DNA of 64,000 nucleotides. Source: Rallus limicola (Eukaryota > Chordata > Aves > Gruiformes > Rallidae). Location of the stretch: the NCBI GenBank assembly GCA_022605955.1, contig JAKCOZ010000082.1, positions 957,501-1,021,500 of the forward strand, given 5' to 3'. Below the pieces are notes generated by a model that saw only the letters and a list, made by a program, of their open reading frames with translations, ran no database searches and was not told the DNA's origin. Each line of letters begins with the position of its first letter. Position 1 is the stretch's first letter. Positions 36,871-46,075 of this stretch are shown here, one piece after another. Both the position numbers and the translations under genes were made by a program.

Positions 36871-39105
36871 GTAACCCCAGCATCCCCCCCTCTCTTCCCT
36901 GCATCCCAAAGGGGAACCGGGCTGCGGGACAGCCAGGACCCCACCGCAGCTGGGGTGGGACCCCGAGGAAGGGGATGGGCTGAGACCGGACAAACTCGGG
37001 ACAGGAGTGCAGTGACACACACACCCCTTCCCCCCCCCCCCCCCAGCAGCCGAAACCGGCACCCGAAGCCATCTCACTTCAGCCTCAATGAGTCACCCGC
37101 ACCCCCCAGCCCCCCCCCCCTCCCCGGGACAATGCTGGGGTGGGTGCCCCAGCACCCACATGTGGCACCCTGGTAACTCCCTGGCCGTCTCTTGGGGAGG
37201 GGGTAGTGCTGCTCCAGGAAGCTCCTCTCCCACCCCCTCCCCCAAGCTTCCAAGACAGGAGGGTCCTACCCCCTGCCTGCACCCCCAAATCAAACCCTTG
37301 GAGGTTCCCCAGGGATCCAGCTCTTCCCCAGCTGCAGGGATGGGTTGGGGGTCTGCAGCACCCATCCATCCCTCGGTGTGTGCCCCCTCCCCACCTCAAG
37401 GCAGGCTGCAGAGGGAAGAGCTGTGCCAGCAAGATTGGGGGTAGGAGGATGGAGCAAACACTGAGCAGCCCCCCAACCTCCTAGAAGCCCCTGGACAGGG
37501 CAAGGACCCCCCCTGGAGCAAAACCACCCAAGGGTCCCACCTTGAGAAATAACACAAAATACTCTGAATCCCCCCCTCCCTCCCCCCCACCCCCCCCCAG
37601 GGCAGGAACAGGGTATTTTTTTGCTCAACCAGGGGATTTTCTATATTTGCATGTGCCCCCCCCCCACCCCCCCCCCCCGGGGGACAACACCTCCTCCCTG
37701 CCAGAGGGAGCCTGGTTCTGCCCCACTTGGCACAGAGGCGTGGGGGGGGGGGGTGTGGGGAAACTAGGCAGGGAGCTGCTTTCCTAACACATCCCCCCCC
37801 CCTCCCACTTTGGGCAACATCCAAAACCCAGCGAGAAATAAGAAATAACCCCCCCCCCCCAACTTTCCCAGGGGTTCCAGGTGAAACAGGAGCCCACATG
37901 AGTCAGGCCAGGGGGGGCGCTGAAGACACCCCCTAACCTGCAATCCCTCCCCTAACCACCATGAGACTCAGCAGCCGCTTCAGTTCCCCATCCTCCCCCC
38001 CCCCCCACACGCACCCCCCCCTTCTCTTATTTACACGAAAGGTTCGGGGAAGTCGAAGCAGCTTCTGCGAAAAGCCCTCGGCAGCAGAGAGGAAGAGGAA
38101 GCCGCCGCTTTATCGGCCTCAAGCCAGGCGTTATCAGTTGGGGGGGGTGGGGGGTGGCTTCCAGGAAGCACCAGCAGCTTCAACTCCCCCCCCCTCCTCC
38201 TCCTCCTCTAAAACACCTTTGCATGTTTCCATGGCAAAGGCCCAGCTTTGCATGAGGGCCCTGCTGCACCCCAGGAGACTGAACAGCCCCAAAATAGCCT
38301 GGAGAGACACAGCATCAAGAGATTCAACACACACACACCCCCCCTCAACCAAAAACCACCTAACCAAGCCCCCATTCTGCACTATCTGCAGAGCAGGGCT
38401 GAGCCCCCACCTTGTTTTGGGTGACAAGAGCCTCTCCAGCACCTCAGGAAGCTGTCACTTTGCTGGGTTAGGGCTTGAGAAGCCACAAGGTTGGAGCCAC
38501 CACCAGGTTTTTTTTTTTAGGGGGGTAGGGAAGTGCTTTGCTACTCAAGGAGGGGGGGGGGGGGGGATTTTTCCAGCCCCAGGTTCCCCCAGCAGAGCTG
38601 GTCCTGGTGGGAGGAAGCTGTTCATCAAACACATCTTGCACGTAACTGGGCTGCACCCTCACCCTCTGTCCCCACAGGGCAGGAATTGAAACTTTAGGGG
38701 GGGGGGTTACAGGGCAGGGAGTGGTCTAGCCAAGCTGGATCCACCCAAAAAAGCCTCCTCAGCAACTGTAACACCCCAACAGACACAAAGACACTTCAGG
38801 GCACCACAAGAAAAGCTGTGCTGGAGCATGTGAGGTGCCTCATGGACTCTCCCCACCCACGTATTTAGGGAAGGAAAAGAGCAACTCAAGCCAGAGCAGC
38901 TCTGGGGAGCCCCAACAGCTGACACCAGACACCCAGAGCAGTTTTCCACAGCCCACAGAGGCTTTCTAATAAGCAAGAAGCTGTGAGGTGCCCCACAGGC
39001 AGCACATCCGTGCAAACAGGCCCCCAGCAGCAGAGCAAGAGGCATTCAGCACGTCAGCATTTCATTGCAGGAAACAAGCAAGTTTCATACCAGAGGACTG
39101 AGAAC
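36870..39105. other. Gene-free DNA downstream of MCL1
   Basis: Contains many C-runs of 8-13 nt (for example 37030-37044, 37658-37678). No CR1, minisatellite or conserved ORF is recognised. From about 38650 to 39110 composition becomes more balanced toward the MCL1 3' end. Confidence 0.5.
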
Positions 39106-39113
39106 AAGGGAGA

Positions 39114-39119
39114 TTTATT
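39114..39119 (-). terminator. MCL1: MCL1 poly(A) signal AATAAA
   Basis: TTTATT on plus is AATAAA on minus, giving an MCL1 3' UTR of about 1.65 kb (40750 down to about 39100). This UTR is the most AT-rich part of the locus, with U-rich and AU-rich stretches (39545-39580, 39900-39945), as expected for a short-lived mRNA. Confidence 0.75.
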
Positions 39120-39162
39120 GACAAAACTAAGTGCCTGTTCAGCAAACAAATGGGCCTGACTA

Positions 39163-39172
39163 TAGCACCATC
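39163..39172 (-). promoter_or_regulatory. MCL1: miR-29 target site in MCL1 3' UTR
   Basis: The MCL1 mRNA reads GAUGGUGCUA here, complementary to miR-29 nucleotides 1-10 (UAGCACCAUC), a full 8-mer seed site plus two bases. miR-29 repression of MCL1 is established in mammals. The site is about 45 nt upstream of the poly(A) signal. Confidence 0.75.
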
Positions 39173-39853
39173 CTTCAGCTCTCAACTTGGGATTCCATCA
39201 GGCATCACTTGGGCTGCAGGTCAAGCACCCACGGCCAAGGATGTTCCTCACTGTGTGGAGCTCACAGAGAACCAACTGATCCACAGCTGGAGGGCAAGAG
39301 GCAGACAAGTGCTGCAAAAGCCCACCAAGAAGCAGTGCTACCAGCTGAAGACCAAGGACAAAGCCCAGGGTCAACCCTGAAGGACTTGCACAAGCTGCAG
39401 ATGAGTTTTATTCTGCTCCAGAACACTTACATTCAAACATCAGCTTTTGTTTTTTGACTCATGGCTTAAGAGGATCAGGATGAAAGGAGGCCAAGGAAGC
39501 AACCTGGATGAGCTTCCTCAGCTCCTCACCTGCTAGAAGGGCCAGAATAACCAAAATAAAAAGGATTAAAATAAACAGAAACATCAACTGTTGCCAGCAA
39601 GCTGCAGGCACAATGAGAGTCCACCAGGCCAAGGATGCTTGGACACTGCCTGGTAACACTGGCTCAAGTACATGAGAGAAAGGCTCACGTGGAGTCAAGG
39701 CAGGAGAAGGCTTTGCCACAGAAACCACTCTGTATCACCCCAGGAATGAAGCACAACCACTCCCATCAGCGGTTCTACCACATTCAACCCCAAAATCCCT
39801 CCTTTTTGTCTCTTTAGCTCTGTAAAAATGTACATATTCTACAGATTTATAGA

Positions 39854-39861
39854 TATTTACA
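39854..39861 (-). promoter_or_regulatory. MCL1: Pumilio element UGUAAAUA in MCL1 3' UTR
   Basis: Minus-strand TGTAAATA matches the PUM consensus UGUANAUA. It sits in an AT-rich block (39820-39865) that stands out from the surrounding GC-rich DNA. Confidence 0.5.
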
Positions 39862-40750
39862 GCTTCTCTACAGCCTCCCCAACCCCATGGGGGGGTTGGT
39901 TGTTGTTTTTTTTTTTACACATACAAATGCACTCCTATTTTTAAACTGCCTGTGTGGGGTGAATCGCAGCAGCGTAGCCCTGATCAGCCAGACAGGCTGA
40001 TGTGGCTACAGCACAGCTGGTTGTAGTTCCCACCCAAGCCCCACCTCACCGTGCAGCCCCCCCCCTCCAAGGTTGTCCTGTCTGGTTGGTGCCTTGGATG
40101 AAGCCCCTGCTTGAAGGGAAGGGGTCACATAGCTCTCCAGTGCCCCACGTAGGATGAGGAGGGGGTCATATATCTCAGCTTCTGGCACAGCTCTACTGCT
40201 TCCAGTGACTTGCAGAGTCTCCTCAACCAGCACACCTGGGGGAGGGCACAAGCTCACACAACACCCAGCCTTCAATGTTTCTGCTCCAACAGAAAAGCCA
40301 CAAGTTTAGGCAGGACACCAGCAGCAGAAGATGCTATTTCCAGAAACCCACAACCCCAAAAAAACATCTGCTCCACACACACACACACACACAGCTGCTG
40401 TGCCAAGCCCAGGAGGCTTCAGTCCAGACTAGAGTTGCTGGTGCTCACTGACTCTGTTCCCTCCAGGGTAGAACTGAAGCACAGTCAGCTTGAGCTTTCG
40501 GTCATCGTCCTCTTGAAAGAAGCAGAACATCAAATACTTCCACTTTCTGTTCCCAAAGCAATAAATCCTCATGGGTACCCACAATCTGACCTTCCTTAGG
40601 AAAGGATTGCTCAGGGGATGCCTAGATAATTCTCCTTGGGTCACTCAAGTCCAAGCTTGGTAAGGAGCTTCACAGGAGGAAGTGATCAGCTCGCTGGCCC
40701 AACCAGAGCCAGTCCACCCAGAGTCCTGTCCCTCTGCAGCACACCCTGGC

Positions 40751-43700
40751 TCACCGGATCATGTAGGCCAAGCTTGCTCCCAGTCCAGCCACGCCTGCAA
40801 ACGCCATCAGGATGTTTCTGATGCTGCCTTCTAGGTCCTCAACTCGAAAGAAATCGACAAAGCCCTCCTAAGAGAAAGAAGGAGAAGTCATTTCCATGTC
40901 AGGCACCTTTCTTCAGCAGGAAGCCCCTTTTTTTTCCTGACAAGAGCCTATCCACTGCATGCACTCCCCCAGACTCATTACAGCCACAGCTCACCCTGCA
41001 GAGGTGGCAATCAGGAGACAGCACCAAAGCAGCTGAGGAACAGCTTCAAGCAAGCTCAGCACACTCAGGATTGACTCAGCTTAGGAATGCTGCCCCCCCC
41101 CCCCCCTTCCACATTGGTGGGGGTACATCATTGGGTCAGGACTGCTTCAGGCAGCTCACTGTAAGGAGCTCCCAAAACACCAGAGCAAGATGCTTTAGCC
41201 TGTGGTTTTAAGTGGAGCAGTGAGTCATCTCTGTGCTTTGCTGACACACAAGAGCTGTCAGCGAGCAGGTCACAGAAATAGGAAAATATTGGGATTGTTC
41301 TGAAAAGCTCAGAGCTTTTTGGGACAGGCAGTGACTCACCCAGCCTCCCTGGCTCATTAACCACTCGCGCTTCGATGAGACGAGTGCGTCTGTGATGATC
41401 CCAGCCAGGGAGCTGATGCACTTCTCCTGGTTTATGCTTTTCAGGTGTTTTGCAACAAAGGCACCAAAGGAGATGAGTGTCACCACTCGACCCCAGTTCG
41501 TTACTCCATCACTGAACACGCCTGGGCAGCCACTTCACATACCGACCGCAGATCTTCCTCTTTCTGGATGTCCAGCCTGCGAAGCATTCCTGCAAGAGAG
41601 GCTGGTTGAGAGGGAGGCACACACACACACACCACCCTACACCCCACAAGGCCACCACTGAGAAGACACAGCCCCTACATTCTAAGTGTGAAAGCTCTCA
41701 GGGTCACCAAGCATCAAGTGCTTGGAGAGCAAGTACCTGCCTGCTTCCACGGAGAGCTTGCACCTGAGAAACCCATTTCTAGTTCCTTCCTCCTTGCTTC
41801 AGACTGTGTCTCACACACTCCTGTATCTCACAAGGGCTTTTTTAGCCCCACCACATCAGAACCATAGCACACAAGTCAGTTTGCAGCCTGGTGCAAAAGC
41901 CCAGCCCCCTCCCTACAACAGAGCAGGGTCACCTCCAGCCACAGCAGAGGCATCACTGTTTTGCTAATTGTTTTTAGTGACTGCAATAGAGTTACCCAGC
42001 CTGACCTGCAGTGCCCTGGCACGGAACACACAAACAACACAAGCCCTTTGGAAACTGAAAGGCATTGCTTCTTGTTGCTCAGACTTAACAGGAAGCTTCC
42101 TGAAGCCAGGCTCTTCCCTACCCACATAAGGTAAGCGTCCTTAGAAGCCTCAAGACACCAACACCAGCTCAGTTGGGCTGAATATTTCTCCCCAGTGTGG
42201 CTCCTTCAACATGCACATGGATTTGGTTAAGGTAGCCAAAGCCACCCCCCCAGCCTTTTGCATTGGCACAGCTGGGACACAGAAACTAAAGGTTTTTTTT
42301 GTATTAAAAACAACAAAAAAACCCTGCAAGAAAGGAAGGCTATGGAAAGAAATGCAGGCACTACCTTTCTATGCCAGGCACCATCCTGATCTGGAATGGG
42401 GCACAGAACACCAAAAGCAGTCCCAGCACAAGCCTCCCCACAGCTCAAGTTAGCCCCAAACCAGCTCATTGTGGAATTTTACAAAGCCAGGTCTCACTTC
42501 CAGCTCATTACTGGGAAGCTCTGCAATAAGCATGCCTGCTCAGCCCAGGCAGCAGGATTCAAGCCTCTATGGTTATTCTACAACTCACCAGTAAAGGGGG
42601 TTCAAGACATTAAAACAGCTACACCCTGAGCACACTGGCCAAGGAGAATTGCTCCCCAGGAACACACCCCCCCCCAATTCCACTCAATCCCAGGGGTGTG
42701 AGTTTAAACTCTTGAGCTCAGTAATCTTTGGCCACCCAGCGTTATTTGCTCACAGTCACACTGAAGCAGAGCAGGAGGCGAGGAGGAACCGGGGCTAATC
42801 TGTAACTAGATTATCTCCTCTGCACACGCTCCCAGCAGGGTTTTTTTTTCCACCTCCTCAAAGCGAACAAAGTTCAGTTTCATTTTTCGCCCCTTCTCAG
42901 CCGCTTTTAACTCTCTCGAAACCAGTTCGGGGCTGAGATGAGAGCTCAGCTCCCTCTCCCAAACCCCACTCCTTCCTTCATGGGGGGGGGGGGCGGGCTG
43001 CTGCGTGGCAGGGACCGGGAGAAGCCAAGGCTTCTCCCGGTCCCTGCCACGCAGCAGCCCGCCCCCGCAGAGCAGGCAGAGGGACCACAGCACCCTCAGG
43101 GGCGCCCTCACGCCCCCCCCCCTCCTCAGGGGGGAGCCCTCACGCCCCCCCCCCTCCTCAGGGGGGAGCCCTCACGCCCCCCCCCCCTCCTCAGGGGGGA
43201 GCCCTCACGCCCCCCCCCCCCCTTCCTCAGGGGGGAGCCCTCACGCCCCCCCCCCCCTTCCTCAGGGGGGAGCCCTCACGCCCCCCCCCCCCCTCCTCAG
43301 GGGAGCCCCTCACGCCCCCCCCCCCCCCCCTCCTCAGAGGGGAGCCCTCACGCCCCCCCCCCCCCCCCCCCTCCTCAGAGGGGAGCCCTCACGCCCCCCC
43401 CCCCCCTCCCTCCTCAGAGGGGAGCCCTCACGCCCCCCCCCCCCCCCCCTCCTCAGAGGGGGAGCCCTCACGCCCCCCCCCCCCCCCCCCCCTCCTCAGA
43501 GGGGAGCCCTCACGCCCCCCCCCCCCCCCCCCTCCTCAGAGGGGAGCCCTCACGCCCCCCCCCCCCCCCTCCTCAGAGGGGAGCCCTCACGCGCCCCCCC
43601 CCCCCCTCCTCAGGGGGGAGCCCTCACGCCCCCCCCCCCCCCTCCTCAGGGGGGAGCCCTCACGCCCCCCCCCCCCCCTCCTCAGGGGGAGCCCTCACGC

Positions 43701-44872
43701 CCCCCCCCCCCCTCCTCAGGGGGGAGCCCTCACGCCCCCCCCCCCCCTCCTCAGGGGGGAGCCCTCACGCCCCCCCCCCCCCCCTCCTCAGGGGGGAGCC
43801 CTCACGCCCCCCCCCCCCTCCTCAGGGGGGAGCCCTCACGCCCCCCCCCCCCTCCTCAGGGGGGAGCCCCTCACGCCCCCCCCCCCCCCCTCCTCAGGGG
43901 GGAGCCCTCACGCCCCCCCCCCCCCTCCTCAGGGGGGAGCCCTCACGCCCCCCCCCCCCCTCCTCAGGGGGAGCCTCTCACGCCCCACCCCCCCTCCTCA
44001 GAGGGGAGCCCTCACGCCCCCCCCCCCCCCCCCCCTCAGAGGGGAGCCCTCACGCCCCCCCCCCCCTCCTCAGAGGGGAGCCCTCACGCCCCCCCTCCTC
44101 CTCAGAGGGGAGCCCTCACGCCCCCCCCTCAGGGGACCCTCACACCCCCCCCTTCTCCCATCTGAGGCGCCCCAATACCGTGAGGCGGACCCCAAGCACC
44201 TCCCCCCCCAACCCCATTCCCCACACCCACCGCTGAAGAACCGTCCGTCACCCACCCTGAAAGGCGCGTTCGTGTTTCTGCATGACGCCGCCGCCGACCC
44301 TCCGTAACGTCTCCAGGGCTTTCTCCATCACGGCGTCTCCTGAGCCTCCGGGCCGGCCGGGCCCGCCCGACAACCCCGGGAATAGCTTCTTGGAGGTGGG
44401 TTCAGCTTCTCCCGCCGCTTCCCGAAGGTAGCGGCCGATAAGCTCCAAGGAATCCTGCCGCAAGCCGTCGGGTAGCTCCGGCGGTGTAGCGGGCAGAGAA
44501 TCCCCCCGCCGGGCCTCGCTCGACGTCGGGTTCGCAGCCGTCCAGCTCCTCCTCAGGGCTCCATAACGCGGCCGGCCGCGCCGCGGGGGACAGCGTAGAG
44601 CGGGGGGCCGCGCCGCAGCCAATCAGAGCTCGAGGGGCCACGGCCGAGCCAATCAAAGCACGGGGTACCTCAGGGCGACCGCCGGCGGCCCAGATCCCCG
44701 AGGAGCCAATCAGGGCCCGAGTTACCTCAGCGGTGGTGGCGGCAGAGCCGGGGGTCGCGGTGGTCGGCGGCGGTGGGGCCGGCGCCTCTCCCGGTGACGC
44801 CGGCACCAAGGCCGGGTCGCCGCCGCAGCAGAGATTGAAGCCGATGACGGCGTTCCGCTTCACGGCGAACAT
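40751..44872 (-). CDS. MCL1: MCL1, BCL2-family survival protein (3 exons, two frame breaks)
   Basis: Anti-apoptotic BCL2-family member of mitochondrial membranes that sequesters BIM, NOXA and BAK. Exons (minus): 44256-44872, 41340-41589, 40751-40867. The start MFAVKRNAVIGFNL parallels human MFGLKRNAVIGLNL, and the MSPEEELDG-like site is present (WSPEEELDG). BH3 lies in ALETLRRVGGGV, BH1 in NWGRVVTLISFGAF, BH2 in GWEGFVDFF, and the C-terminal membrane anchor ends LAYMIR. As written, exon 1 has one extra base in a six-G run (44502-44507), and exon 2 has two extra bases near 41521, relative to the family frame. The two add to three, so the summed exon length is still divisible by three. The BH3 Asp is Gly. 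This is either assembly error or a damaged copy. The first intron carries a palindrome and a poly-C array. Confidence 0.93.
42989..43066. repeat. Perfect 38-bp-arm palindrome in MCL1 intron 1
   Basis: Left arm 42989-43026 and right arm 43029-43066 are exact reverse complements, separated by only AA (43027-43028). The arm core is CTGCTGCGTGGCAGGGACCG. Both strands therefore encode the same peptide (GRDREKP and flanks), which explains matching ORFs on opposite strands. It lies next to the poly-C array. Confidence 0.97.
43088..44150. repeat. Poly-C minisatellite in MCL1 intron 1 (about 28 units)
   Basis: Units of 33-41 bp: GGGGAGCCCTCACG, then a C-run of 8-19, then TCCTCAGG or TCCTCAGAG. Unit length differs mainly in the C-run. 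On the plus strand each unit ends in a polypyrimidine-CAG that looks like a splice acceptor. On the MCL1 sense strand each unit reads G-run-GGCGTGAGGG, which looks like a donor. The array ends about 105 bp from the true exon 1 donor (GT at 44254-44255). The stop-free 386- and 432-codon frames through it are artefacts. Confidence 0.97.
44619..44710 (+). promoter_or_regulatory. MCL1: Three CCAAT boxes inside MCL1 exon 1
   Basis: GCCAATCA occurs on the plus strand with CCAAT at 44619-44623, 44649-44653 and 44706-44710, about 30 and 57 bp apart. They lie in MCL1 coding sequence and each encodes the L-I-G of a repeated RALIG peptide. The form matches the NF-Y consensus; occupancy is inference. Confidence 0.5.
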
Positions 44873-44924
44873 GGCGGCCAGCACGACCCGGCGGCGAGCG
44901 ACGAGGGCGTGAGCGGAGCCGCCG

Positions 44925-44932
44925 CTTATATG
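44925..44932 (-). promoter_or_regulatory. MCL1: TATA/CArG-like element upstream of MCL1
   Basis: Minus-strand CATATAAG about 53 bp upstream of the MCL1 ATG. In context, plus-strand GCTTATATGG is one mismatch from a serum-response CArG box (CCTTATATGG). Human MCL1 also has a serum-response element near its start. It lies in a CpG island that runs about 44256-45250. Confidence 0.5.
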
Positions 44933-45599
44933 GTGGCGGCGAAGGAAAGGGCGGGGCGCGGGGAGGGGCCAGGCAGCGCCGGTTCCGCTTCCGGCCCCGC
45001 GTCCGGCCCCGGCCCGCCGAGGTAACGGCTCCGGGGGGGGATGGAGGCAAAGGGGGGGGACACACACGCCCCGCGCCTCGCTGTGGCTTTTTGGGGAGGA
45101 AAAGGGTGAAAAAGGCGCCGCCTCCGCGGAGCGGTGTCGCGCGTCCCCTCCCGGCCTGGCTGCGGCCCCCGCCACACCGACCCCCGCCCCGACCCCCCGC
45201 CAGGCCCCTCCCGGGTCCCCCCGCCCACACCTCCTGGCAGCGCAGGGCACCTCCGTGCCTCTACCTCTGCTTCCAGCCCCGCCGTGCCCCTTCCCCACGG
45301 GGTGCTGCGCTGCCCCGAGTCCCCAAGGCAAAGCTGGACCCCGCCGTACCTCCCCCTTCCCCCCCCTTCCCCCCTTTCTCCCGCCCCCAGCGCGGGTCCC
45401 GCTCCTCACCGCCTGCACCGTTTCCCGACGGGCCACGCGTCTCTGCCCGCCCCAGCCTCTCTTCTCGGCTCTTTGCAAACACGAAGCATCCCCCAGCAGG
45501 GCTGCGAGCATGTGGCTGGTGTGACTGAGGCGGTGGCACGCACAGGGAGCCAGGACACCCTGGGTGCATGGTGAAAGGGTCACTGAGAAGTGGGGGGAG

Positions 45600-46075
45600 T
45601 GTAATGTGCTCTGAGGTCCCCAGCACAAGGACACAGAGCTGTGGGAGTGAGTCCTAAGGAGCCCACAGAGATGATGCGAGGGCTGGATGGAGCCCCTCTG
45701 CTCTGGAGTCAAGCTGAGAGAGTTGGGATAGCTCAGCCTGGAGAGAAGGCTGCTTCCCATCCCTTGTGGAGCTCCAGGAGAGCTGGAGAGGGGCTGGTGC
45801 CCAGGGCAGGGAGGGCCAGGACATGTGTGAATGGTTTTAAAACTAAAAGAGGGGAGATTCAGGCTAGCTAGAAGGAGGAAATGTTTTACACCAAAGGTGG
45901 TGAGGCCCCCGATGCAGCCTGCCCAGGGAAGCTATGGATGCCCTCCTCCCTGGAAATATTAAAGGCCAGGTTGGATGGGGCTTGGGGCACCCCAGGCTGG
46001 CAGAGGGTGCCCCTGCCCATAGCAAGGAGCATGGGCCTTTCCAACCCAAACTACTCTGTGGTTCTATGTTGCTTC
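45600..46075 (+). mobile_element. CR1 LINE 3' end upstream of MCL1
   Basis: Plus orientation, from CACAGAGCTGTGGGAGTGAG through GGTTGGATGGGGCTTGGGGC to CCTTTCCAACCCAAACTACT and a tail TCTGTGGTTCTATG. It is related to the copy at 54070-54520. Confidence 0.93.

Noticed and set aside
34870..36983. 438-541 codon glycine- and proline-rich ORFs on both strands
   Set aside because: Created by the stop-free 20-22 bp array; several frames and both strands are equally open.
30215..39113. Search for UBAP2L or ADAMTSL4, the human neighbours of HAX1 and MCL1
   Set aside because: No exon-like peptide of either gene was found on either strand.
42938..44236. 432- and 386-codon proline-rich ORFs on the plus strand
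   Set aside because: They run through the poly-C minisatellite of MCL1 intron 1 in two frames at once; the lack of stops comes from the repeat unit.
45134..45574. Proline/arginine-rich plus-strand ORFs upstream of MCL1
   Set aside because: GC-driven open frames in the CpG island, with no family resemblance.
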